In this document: piece by piece, positions 7,762-14,423 of the stretch | How positions within the stretch are numbered: the stretch's first letter is position 1 | How the letters are laid out: the number at the start of each line of letters is the position of its first letter | Source of the DNA: Pseudoduganella sp. | GTDB taxonomy: Bacteria > Pseudomonadota > Gammaproteobacteria > Burkholderiales > Burkholderiaceae_D | DNA: 43,178 nucleotides | Reading direction: 5' to 3' | Assembly (NCBI GenBank): GCA_021323265.1 | Contig: JAJTCO010000022.1 | Coordinates: 1 to 43,178 of the forward strand | The notes under the pieces: generated by a model | The model's database searches: none | Seen by the model: the letters and a program-made list of their open reading frames with translations, nothing else | What the model was told of the DNA's origin: nothing | Made by a program: the position numbers and the translations under genes

Positions 7762-8543
7762 AGGCACGCATCCTCATACAGAAGGCGGTCGACCTCTACG
7801 CCTACTACCGCTGCCCGGAACTCAAGACCGGCAACGAAATCATCCAGGAACTGGCGCTCATTCACGGCTACTTCGATGGCCGGTACCTGGATGAACTGGC
7901 GGACGTCGCCAAGGAAATCATCGACACCGAGACCTCGTGGTCGCCAGCCACGCTCAAGGCCAGGCTTTCCTACCTGCGCGCCGCCTGCAACTACGCCAAG
8001 AAGAAGCACGGCCTCGGCGACCGGAACGAACTTTACGAGCTGGCCATGCCCACCGTCCGCAACGCGCGCCACCATTACGCCGGCCGCGCCGATATGCTCA
8101 AGATCGCGCGCGCGTGCACTGACAAGGAGGGCAGGGCGCTAGTGCGCATCGCCTTCTACTCGGGCATGCGCCTGGGTGAGGTCCTGAGCCTGGGCAAAGG
8201 CGGCCAGATCCACGACGACGGCTTCATCCTGGACGACACCAAGAATGGTGAACGCCGGTTCGTTCCAATGCACCCGCGCATCCGTGTGCTGGTGCGGTAC
8301 CTGCCTTTCACCTGGAGCCGGTCCTGGCTGGAGAAGCACGTGCGCGCGGCGATGAATCAGGCCGGATTCAAGCACCTGCATTTCCACGACCTGCGCCACA
8401 GCACGGCGAGCGAGATGGTGAACAACGGCGTGGAGCTGTACACTGTGGGCGGGATTCTCGGCCACAAGGACAAGAAAACGACCGAGCGCTATGCGCACCT
8501 GGTGCGCGGCACGCTGGCCGACGCGATCAAAAAAGTAGGCTAA
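7584..8543 (+). CDS. int: Tyrosine-family site-specific integrase, 319 aa
   Basis: The start at 7584 gives MPIRYDKRNRRWRYEF, a typical short integrase N-terminal strand; the frame is open to 7518 but only as overlap with xis. Catalytic residues are visible in the right order: Arg196 (YSGMRLGEVLSL), Lys220 (TKNGERR), His268 and Arg271 (FHDLRHSTAS), His294 (LGHKDKKTTERY) and Tyr303 as nucleophile. It lies directly beside attP (tRNA-Ser 3' half) and should integrate the phage there. Length normal for a small phage integrase. Confidence 0.95.
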   Translation: MPIRYDKRNRRWRYEFNKVIQGQRVRASKLLPEAWGRDEAQAFEQAETARLYGVASGAIKARILIQKAVDLYAYYRCPELKTGNEIIQELALIHGYFDGRYLDELADVAKEIIDTETSWSPATLKARLSYLRAACNYAKKKHGLGDRNELYELAMPTVRNARHHYAGRADMLKIARACTDKEGRALVRIAFYSGMRLGEVLSLGKGGQIHDDGFILDDTKNGERRFVPMHPRIRVLVRYLPFTWSRSWLEKHVRAAMNQAGFKHLHFHDLRHSTASEMVNNGVELYTVGGILGHKDKKTTERYAHLVRGTLADAIKKVG

Positions 8544-8546
8544 AAG

Positions 8547-8572
8547 TGTGCGGATTTTTTTGCCATTTATGC
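8547..8572 (+). repeat. 26-bp direct repeat, left copy (candidate integrase arm site)
   Basis: Identical to 8778-8803. Both copies contain GTGCGGA, a run of seven T, then GCCATTTATGC. They lie on either side of the attP core, 88 and 58 bases away, and nothing else in the window was seen to repeat them. Arm-type integrase sites are short repeats flanking the core; the T run would also bend DNA. Role inferred. Confidence 0.7.
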
Positions 8573-8660
8573 CGCGAAATGACTTAAAACCGCAACATGC
8601 GCGCAAGAAATAGACCGTAAAATCAACAGCTTGCGCATGCTGCCCTTGGCGTGCGTATAA

Positions 8661-8719
<59 letters not shown>

Positions 8720-8745
8720 TGAATTCAATGACTTACGTCATCCTG

Positions 8746-8773
8746 AAAGCCACCGAAACCCGGTGGCTTTTTT
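8746..8773 (+). terminator. Rho-independent terminator after attP
   Basis: Stem AAAGCCACCG / CGGTGGCTTT around a five-base loop, followed by a T run. On integration it would sit just downstream of the tRNA-Ser 3' end and could end tRNA transcription; in the phage circle it ends transcription coming through int. Confidence 0.8.
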
Positions 8774-8777
8774 GTTT

Positions 8778-8803
8778 TGTGCGGATTTTTTTGCCATTTA
8801 TGC
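8778..8803 (+). repeat. 26-bp direct repeat, right copy (candidate integrase arm site)
   Basis: Second identical copy of the repeat at 8547-8572, same orientation, on the other side of the attP core and terminator. See the left copy. Confidence 0.7.
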
Positions 8804-8841
8804 AGGGCCGCCTGGCGCTACCGCCGGCTCACCAGCTGCGC

Positions 8842-8861
8842 TATACTGTATGCATGTACAG
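8842..8861 (+). promoter_or_regulatory. LexA (SOS) box overlapping a -10 element and the start codon
   Basis: CTGT-N8-ACAG (CTGTATGCATGTACAG, 8846-8861) fits the LexA consensus exactly, and the outer seven bases on each side are symmetric. A -10-like TATACT occupies 8842-8847, so the expected transcription start falls at or next to the ATG at 8854. Bound LexA would cover the -10 and the start. No good -35 was seen. Confidence 0.85.
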
Positions 8862-9156
8862 TATCCAAGTCCGCGAATTGATGAAAGACGGGAAGGAGCT
8901 CCGCAACGCGGGGCCCGGCGTCTATGGCGAGGTGACCATGCACTGGTGGAACGAACAGCCCCGCCTGGTCGTCAGCCCGGGCAACGGGCAGCAGGGCAAG
9001 CTGCTCCCGACGTTGTGGTTTGCGGAGTGCGTCGGCTTCTTCCGCAACCGACAGAACTGGAAGGGGTGGCAGCAAGGGAAGAATGGTCCTGTCCAGCAGA
9101 TGTGGGAGATCACGTTCCACGACGGCCCGCCTCCGGCGGGAGAAGCCGGGCAGTGA
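8854..9156 (+). CDS. SOS-controlled hypothetical protein, 100 aa
   Basis: Begins MYSIQVRELMKDGKELRNAG. The ATG lies inside the LexA box and has no ribosome binding site, so translation is probably leaderless. Trp-rich centre (MHWWNEQPRLVV, NWKGWQQGKNG) and no membrane segment. The family is not recognised. It stands alone between attP and the convergent lysis genes, ending one base from Rz. The promoter says it is made after DNA damage. Because the CI-like repressor lacks a self-cleavage domain, an antirepressor role is a reasonable hypothesis only. A frame open upstream to 8692 runs through attP and is rejected. Confidence 0.7.
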   Translation: MYSIQVRELMKDGKELRNAGPGVYGEVTMHWWNEQPRLVVSPGNGQQGKLLPTLWFAECVGFFRNRQNWKGWQQGKNGPVQQMWEITFHDGPPPAGEAGQ

Positions 9157-9651
9157 CTATTGCGCCAGCCCGTGGTCGCGCGCAGCAGCCTGGCACGCGC
9201 GGCCGGTGGCCAAGTCGGTTTCTACGGCCAGAATCAGCGCTTTAAGATCTCGGTCAACGTCTTCTCGAACCAGCCCGGCGGATGAATCGGCGCCATCGCC
9301 GCGGCCGGGAAGGTCGGCTTGGGTGGCGCCGGGAGGTCCACCACAGATGGCGGAGCCGACGCGCAGCCGGCCAGCAGCATTGAGCCGAGCAGTAAGTTCA
9401 GCAATTTCATTGTCTTTCCTTTCGGTAATTTTCCGGTTCGCCGCAGCCTGCCGGGCCGCCTCAACCTTGTTCTCGGCAATGCGCGCCAGTACAGCGGATG
9501 CCTCGGCGCGCGCGCGCGCGCCTTCGGCAGCGTCCCACTTTGCCTGGACGTGCTGCGCGCCCTTCGCCCACGCGATCGCCACCAGGGCGGCAGCCGACAG
9601 GGCCAGAAGCCCAAGACGATAGGGCGCGGGGATGGCGTTGATCAGGTTCAT
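9157..9651 (-). CDS. Rz: Rz-like inner-membrane spanin, 164 aa
   Basis: N-terminal signal anchor (residues about 12-30, YRLGLLALSAAALVAIAWAKG), then a long Ala/Glu/Arg coiled coil, the layout of the i-spanin that crosses the periplasm. Last gene of the lysis cassette, ATGA-coupled to the endolysin. Rz1 is nested inside it in another frame. Together they fuse inner and outer membranes at lysis. Confidence 0.88.
   Translation of the reverse strand: MNLINAIPAPYRLGLLALSAAALVAIAWAKGAQHVQAKWDAAEGARARAEASAVLARIAENKVEAARQAAANRKITERKDNEIAELTARLNAAGRLRVGSAICGGPPGATQADLPGRGDGADSSAGLVREDVDRDLKALILAVETDLATGRACQAAARDHGLAQ
9234..9410 (-). CDS. Rz1: Rz1-like outer-membrane spanin lipoprotein, 58 aa, nested in Rz
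   Basis: Signal peptide with lipobox LLAGC (Cys16 would be lipidated), then a proline-rich periplasmic part (PPSVVDLPAPPKP, HPPGW), the standard features of an o-spanin. Wholly inside the Rz gene in another frame, as in lambda. The ATG at 9410 has AAAGGAAAGACA just upstream, a good ribosome binding site. Confidence 0.9.
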   Translation of the reverse strand: MKLLNLLLGSMLLAGCASAPPSVVDLPAPPKPTFPAAAMAPIHPPGWFEKTLTEILKR

Positions 9652-10106
9652 ACGATCCTCCCGCCGGCGGCGACAAATACCTTGCGCAGGTCGGCCAGCT
9701 TGTTCTCACGCTGGCCGTAGCCGGCGCCTGGCAGGCTGGCCCAGCGGCTCCGGCACTTGTGTACGGCCACGTCAAACCAGCCAACTTCGATGTCCTCAAG
9801 CGCGCCGCATTCACGGATAAGCTGCACCGCCCACTTATCCTGCGAGATAGGGCTGAAGTCGGCGAGCTTGAGCTGCTTGCGGTAATGATCCCAGTAGCGC
9901 CCCATGAACTGGTAGCGGCCGGCTGCATCGCTGTTATGGGTCTCGCTACGAATGCGCGGATGGGTGGCGTAGCTGTTGAAAAGGATCGGCTTCTGTGGGC
10001 TCGACCCGACGCACACGTTATAGCCGCGGTCGCTCTTGGCGAGCAGCGCCGGGCCGATTTCACTCCAGGCGATCATATCCAGGAAGGCAGTCAGTTGGGT
10101 GCTCAA
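9648..10106 (-). CDS. Endolysin, lambda R-like muramidase/transglycosylase, 152 aa
   Basis: TTG start (TTGA overlap with the holin stop), preceded by AAGGAGG 4 bases upstream. Family marks: FLDMIAWSEIG with the catalytic Glu (about residue 15), GYNVCVGSS, HPRI and SDAAGRYQF. It cuts the glycan strands of peptidoglycan. No signal peptide, so it depends on the holin for release. Longer upstream frames are shadows. Confidence 0.9.
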   Translation of the reverse strand: MSTQLTAFLDMIAWSEIGPALLAKSDRGYNVCVGSSPQKPILFNSYATHPRIRSETHNSDAAGRYQFMGRYWDHYRKQLKLADFSPISQDKWAVQLIRECGALEDIEVGWFDVAVHKCRSRWASLPGAGYGQRENKLADLRKVFVAAGGRIV

Positions 10107-10498
10107 AGTACCTCCTTGATCTCTTTCACCACGTCGGCCAAGTCGGCGTTGCGGCGCTTTTCGATGTAGTTGAACAGGAAGCGCACGGCCGCCCAGCCCG
10201 GCAGGCCACAGGCGAAAGCGACGCCCAGCAGCGCCACCAGCCCGATCGGCGTGTGCGCCCAGGTCTGCAGCTGCAAGTGCATGATCAGTGAGGCTCCGCC
10301 GCCGAACGATCCGACCAGCGTGCTGATCAGGCCCACGGCCCATTCGCGCGGGCTACGCGGAGTGGTGAGACACATCACGACTACGGCCGCTAGGCCGGCG
10401 CCGATCGCGCCAGCGCCTGCAGCGCCGCCGAGTACCTTCCACCCGGCAGCTGCACCAGCTGCGCTGGAAATTGGTTCGCTCATATTTGGGGCTTTCAT
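10103..10498 (-). CDS. Putative holin, 131 aa
   Basis: Start at 10498 by ATGA overlap with the upstream gene (a second Met six codons later could be used). Three hydrophobic stretches (about residues 22-42, 52-74 and 82-104) rich in Gly and Ala, then a charged cytoplasmic tail (YIEKRRNADLADVVKEIKEV), as in class I-type holins. Directly before the endolysin, which is the main argument for the call. Confidence 0.75.
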   Translation of the reverse strand: MKAPNMSEPISSAAGAAAGWKVLGGAAGAGAIGAGLAAVVVMCLTTPRSPREWAVGLISTLVGSFGGGASLIMHLQLQTWAHTPIGLVALLGVAFACGLPGWAAVRFLFNYIEKRRNADLADVVKEIKEVL

Positions 10499-10968
10499 GG
10501 TTTGGAAAAGTCGAAGTTGACGATGGTCGGTTGGCGTTCCGTGAAGGCAGGGCATCCGAGGATGAAATACGCTTCGCCGGGGCTGTAGCGGTACGATTCC
10601 TCGATCATCAGGGCACCAAGTCCGGCGGCCGAGCAGAACAGCTTGCGCACCGCGCCGCGGATGGGGGAAATAATGAAATGCAGCTGGCCAAGGAGGTCAT
10701 AGCGCCAGCCCTTGCGATCCTCGAAGTACCGCCGGGCAGGCGCCTCCATCCATTGAGGCAGCTCGCGGAAATCCCAGTTGTCCGAACTGTAGTTGATCCG
10801 CTTGAAGCGTACGCCGCCATCTTCGAACGATGACGAGGCAGACAGACCATCGCTGAAGATCAGCTCCATGTGCGAATGCTTGGAGCGCGTCCACCACCTC
10901 ACCACCCTGTTGTAAACGCCGGGCAGGCCTGGCCGGGTCCCCTTGTAGAATGCCGCGCGAAATACCAT
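10495..10968 (-). CDS. Phage protein resembling a permuted papain-like (NlpC/P60-type) hydrolase, 157 aa
   Basis: The start at 10968 (MVFRAAFYKGTRPGLPGVYN) fits relatives; the ORF opens 16 codons earlier. Candidate catalytic pair: His33 in KHSHMELIF and Cys112 in KLFCSAA, with His before Cys as in circularly permuted papain-like folds. I recall relatives in Burkholderia-type phages, often labelled enoyl-CoA hydratase without basis. It may cut peptide bonds in the cell wall or tail. The activity is inferred from motif order only. Confidence 0.55.
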   Translation of the reverse strand: MVFRAAFYKGTRPGLPGVYNRVVRWWTRSKHSHMELIFSDGLSASSSFEDGGVRFKRINYSSDNWDFRELPQWMEAPARRYFEDRKGWRYDLLGQLHFIISPIRGAVRKLFCSAAGLGALMIEESYRYSPGEAYFILGCPAFTERQPTIVNFDFSKP

Positions 10969-11025
10969 GTCAATATTCCTTATCGCTGAAGTGGTGCAAG
11001 AACTTCGGTGCTTCAATGAATATCT

Positions 11026-11433
11026 TTACAGGCCAGATGCGTGAACGAAAAGCTCATCGAGCCCTTCCGGAGTAAGGCCCAATTGGGCAGCAATGCTGAT
11101 CACCAATGGCCGGTCGCGCTGGAATTCCAGGGAATCGTCCCACTCGATCTGCGCCAATCGGCGTGCCGTTGGATCTGGAATGGCATCGATCGCGGGTTGC
11201 ACGCTATCGAGCAGATCGGCCAACAGCAACGCTTGGAGCGCTTGCCGCCGCGTGACTACCTTCGGAACCATTGGAGAAAGACTCGGCCACGAGACGGTTT
11301 CTGCATCCACTACTTCGGCCGTGCCGATAACGGAAAATGGAAACTCCATACCGTCGGCCCGATACCGGTCCGCCTCGACGTCGATGCTTTGGAATGGCCC
11401 GAGTGGGCCGGCTGCGGTGATCAGTGCCTTCAT
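11026..11433 (-). CDS. Tail-fibre-adjacent protein, 135 aa
   Basis: Overlaps the fibre gene stop by four bases (ATGA). The N-terminal half is beta-like. The C-terminal half carries TRRQALQALLLADLLDSVQPAID, RRLAQIEWDDSLEFQRDRPLV and LGLTPEGLDELFVHA. That C-terminal block recurs beside fibre genes of other phages. A fibre assembly or accessory role is suggested by position only. Confidence 0.65.
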   Translation of the reverse strand: MKALITAAGPLGPFQSIDVEADRYRADGMEFPFSVIGTAEVVDAETVSWPSLSPMVPKVVTRRQALQALLLADLLDSVQPAIDAIPDPTARRLAQIEWDDSLEFQRDRPLVISIAAQLGLTPEGLDELFVHASGL

Positions 11434-13472
11434 GCTGCCATCTCCAAAAGTTGTAGAGCCCCGCCATTAAAAGCCGTGATCCACGACTCGCGGCTGTTCT
11501 GTCCGCTTGCCGAAGGAGCGCCGAGGGTCATTGGCGCGTCGCGGGTGATGTTGAATCGCTCCCCGATCACCGTAGTGCGGTCGCGGCCATTATTTGGGGC
11601 AGCTACTGCCAGGGTCCCGTTGTTGAGGGCACGAGGATCCCGGGCCGAGCGGATCGTGGTGGCGACGATCGGGTCGAGGAATGTCGCGACTGGAGCGCGC
11701 TGCTTGACGGTGATGGACGGGCTTGCACCGCTCGCATCGATGTGGTTGAGCTGCGCAGTACCTGCCGTATTGGAGAGCATCTTCGCGGTCGTGCCCGAGG
11801 ACTGAGGAAGGGCGACAACCGACGTCACGGCGCCGGTCATGGCGACGGATACGGCAGCGGATGTGGACACCGTGCCGCTGGTATCGGTGAGGATGCGGGT
11901 GTAGAAGTTCGCGTCGCCGGTCAGTCCATACCCGAGCAGGATCTTCGTGCTCGAGGTGGCAAACCAATCGAACTGAGCAGAATTGAACGCTTCAGACGAG
12001 ACGTTCACCTCGGTGGCCGTGATGGACGCGCCGCTGATGGTGTACAGCCGCACCAAGCTGCCCGGCGTCGCTCCCGTGTAGAGCGCGGCATAGCGGCCGC
12101 TGCCCATGAGCTGAACTTTCCTGAGACCCGTCGCGCCGCCCGGCGTGACTTTGTTTTCGGTCCCGGGAGTCAGGTTTGCGCCGGACAGGGTGAAGCACTG
12201 GGCAACCAGGTCCCCGGAAGCGGCGCCTATGAGGAGGGCCACCGTCGAAGAGTTCGCATAGAGCAGCGTCGAGCCCGTTTGGAAGGACGCCGTAGTGGCT
12301 GAAGTCGGGGTCGACCCGAATGCTACCGTGGTGCCGCTGACGGTGATGCCATTCAGGCGGCAGGTGGTGCCATCATTCCAGGCCATGGCGTAGGATGAGC
12401 CGAGCTGGACAAGGTCAAGCATTACGCCGGAAGCGGACCCGCCTGTGCCATTGGCAATTGCATTGGGCGTGATACCAGTACCAGAGATGGAGAGCGTCAA
12501 CCCCTGCGTCGGCTGAGCTGTCCCCGTGAAGGCGACAAGCACCAGGTTGGTCGAGGCAAGCAAGGCGCGGAAATTGAAGTTGGGCGAAGCGCCCGACACC
12601 GTGGTCGCGATCGTAGTTGTGCCACCCCACTGTTGAGTAGACTTGTCATATACAACGGCATATAGCGTGGTGCTGCCATAGATCAAGCAGGTGCGGTTTG
12701 CATCGAGGGGCACCGCTACGATGCTGGAGCTAGAGTTGGAAGGGATAGTGGACAGCTCGCGCTGTCCGACGATGCCCAGCAACTGGGATCCGTCCAGGCT
12801 CCACACGCCATCCGAGGTGGAATTGTCGGACAGCCCTACGATCACGTTCGAAAACGGACGAATGAATCCCTTGATCGTTCCGAAGAAGTTGCGGATGGCG
12901 AAGTCGTATTCACCAGCATTGTGGAGGTTAAACACCCCCGCCCCCTTGGTCATGCTCATTGCGTTCGGCAGGTACACGCTCTGTCCTGGAGCGGTAGGAG
13001 TGAAGGTCTGAGATCCCCCGCTCGAACTTGTCAGGACGGCGTTCACGCTGGCCAGCGCTCCGCCAACGCCAACGCCGACTATCGTGCGTTCCCAGTTCGT
13101 GCCGTCGTTCGCTGGATCAGTTGCGCTTGTGCCGGCCGTCTTACGGCGGTAGGACTGGAAGTTGACGCCACTGATTGCAGCTTGCCCTTGCGCATAGTTG
13201 GTCGCCGGATTAAAGATGGTGGCATTCGCAGCGGCGGAAGCGATGGCAGCATAAGCTTCGGCTGCCGCCTCGCTTTCGTCGGCACTGCTGGCTGCAGCTT
13301 CCGCCGCTACAGCCATCGTGTTGACCTGGCCGGCAAGCGTATTGAACTGTTCTTGCGCGGCGGCCTCGGCCGCAACCCACAAGTCGCCCCGGTCGGGGAA
13401 AGTTGCCGGATCGCTGCGGTCAGGTATGCTCAGGCCTTCATAAGCGGTCACGGGAGTAAGAGGATAAGCCAT
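11430..13472 (-). CDS. Putative tail fibre / receptor-binding protein, 680 aa
   Basis: The N-terminal 100 residues include an Ala/Glu coiled coil (EAAAQEQFNTLAGQVNTMA) suited to trimerisation. The rest is Ser, Thr and Gly-rich with repeated blocks of the type LTL-SIS-GT and DLVQLGSSYAMAWNDG, LVAQCFTLSGANL, SLVRLYTISGASI, like a beta-propeller or beta-helix. No catalytic motif is seen. It is in the position of host-recognition genes, one base from the preceding gene. Confidence 0.75.
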   Translation of the reverse strand: MAYPLTPVTAYEGLSIPDRSDPATFPDRGDLWVAAEAAAQEQFNTLAGQVNTMAVAAEAAASSADESEAAAEAYAAIASAAANATIFNPATNYAQGQAAISGVNFQSYRRKTAGTSATDPANDGTNWERTIVGVGVGGALASVNAVLTSSSGGSQTFTPTAPGQSVYLPNAMSMTKGAGVFNLHNAGEYDFAIRNFFGTIKGFIRPFSNVIVGLSDNSTSDGVWSLDGSQLLGIVGQRELSTIPSNSSSSIVAVPLDANRTCLIYGSTTLYAVVYDKSTQQWGGTTTIATTVSGASPNFNFRALLASTNLVLVAFTGTAQPTQGLTLSISGTGITPNAIANGTGGSASGVMLDLVQLGSSYAMAWNDGTTCRLNGITVSGTTVAFGSTPTSATTASFQTGSTLLYANSSTVALLIGAASGDLVAQCFTLSGANLTPGTENKVTPGGATGLRKVQLMGSGRYAALYTGATPGSLVRLYTISGASITATEVNVSSEAFNSAQFDWFATSSTKILLGYGLTGDANFYTRILTDTSGTVSTSAAVSVAMTGAVTSVVALPQSSGTTAKMLSNTAGTAQLNHIDASGASPSITVKQRAPVATFLDPIVATTIRSARDPRALNNGTLAVAAPNNGRDRTTVIGERFNITRDAPMTLGAPSASGQNSRESWITAFNGGALQLLEMAA

Positions 13473-14413
13473 TAGATCAGCGCCTGTACTTTGAGGTTGA
13501 AGAGAGAGCCGGCCGAGTTGTCCAGCACGTGCGTGAAATCGTTTTTGAAGCCCAGGGCATTCAGCGATGGGTATTTGTCGCCCAGGAACGACCAGACGAC
13601 TACGCTTCCGGTAAGGTCTTCCATTTGGCGGTTCACTTCATCGAAGCCACCAGAAGCGAACGGCACAAAGACCTTGGCGGTGATGACCTTAGCCGGCAGG
13701 CGCGCCGTGATCTTGACGTTGCCGTACGGGTCAGGCTTGTAGGTGGAATAATCGAGGTGACGCACTTCTGGTTGCCACTGCACTTCTCCGATTTGCGAGA
13801 ACATCCCGCATTGCAGTGTGCCGAGCGTCATCGTGCCGGCGCCGTGGAAGGTCAGCGTCACACGCCCATTGGCATAGGGAGGCAAGTCGAAGATCGCCAG
13901 CGCCTGCTGCAGCAGGATCGGCGCAAACCAGAAGTCGTACCAGTTGAAGACGTTCTTTACAGTCAGGTCGTAACTTTTGTTGTACACCGTCGTGGCGCCA
14001 CTGGTCATGACCACGTCGACGCTGTTGATGCCAGCCATGTTGCCGAGGAACAGTGCGCTAATTCGGCCTGGGTCGAATACCACGACTTTATTGGCAGGGC
14101 CGGTCGCCGTGCTGACGCTGGAATTGACCGTATCGAACATGCGATAGGTATTCGTGTAACTCACCTCGGCCCAATAAATAGTGCCCGTCGTGGCGCCCTC
14201 GACATTGCTGGGCGGGTACTTGTCGGTATGCGCGACCAGGCATTCATACAGCTTATGCACGGACCCCGATATGTAGGCGCGCTGGCCGACCGCGTAGGCG
14301 GTCACATTGCTCCAGACGGTTCCGTCAACCGACTCCGCGAAGTCGGACGAGACAAGCTTAGGGAAGACCGCCTCCACTGTTTCGAAGGCGGGACGGATCA
14401 CGCGCAAGCTCAT
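13472..14413 (-). CDS. Tail tip / baseplate-like protein, 313 aa
   Basis: AAGGAAAACAGC before the ATG at 14413 fixes the start. A block near residues 35-65 (WSNVTAYAVGQRAY, KLYECLVAHTDKYP) resembles a small carbohydrate-binding (CBM5/12-like) module. The remaining beta-rich part resembles tail proteins that follow the tape measure in Burkholderia-type siphophages. It is the only candidate for the distal tip between the tape measure and the fibre. Confidence 0.65.
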   Translation of the reverse strand: MSLRVIRPAFETVEAVFPKLVSSDFAESVDGTVWSNVTAYAVGQRAYISGSVHKLYECLVAHTDKYPPSNVEGATTGTIYWAEVSYTNTYRMFDTVNSSVSTATGPANKVVVFDPGRISALFLGNMAGINSVDVVMTSGATTVYNKSYDLTVKNVFNWYDFWFAPILLQQALAIFDLPPYANGRVTLTFHGAGTMTLGTLQCGMFSQIGEVQWQPEVRHLDYSTYKPDPYGNVKITARLPAKVITAKVFVPFASGGFDEVNRQMEDLTGSVVVWSFLGDKYPSLNALGFKNDFTHVLDNSAGSLFNLKVQALI

Positions 14414-14423
14414 GCTGTTTTCC

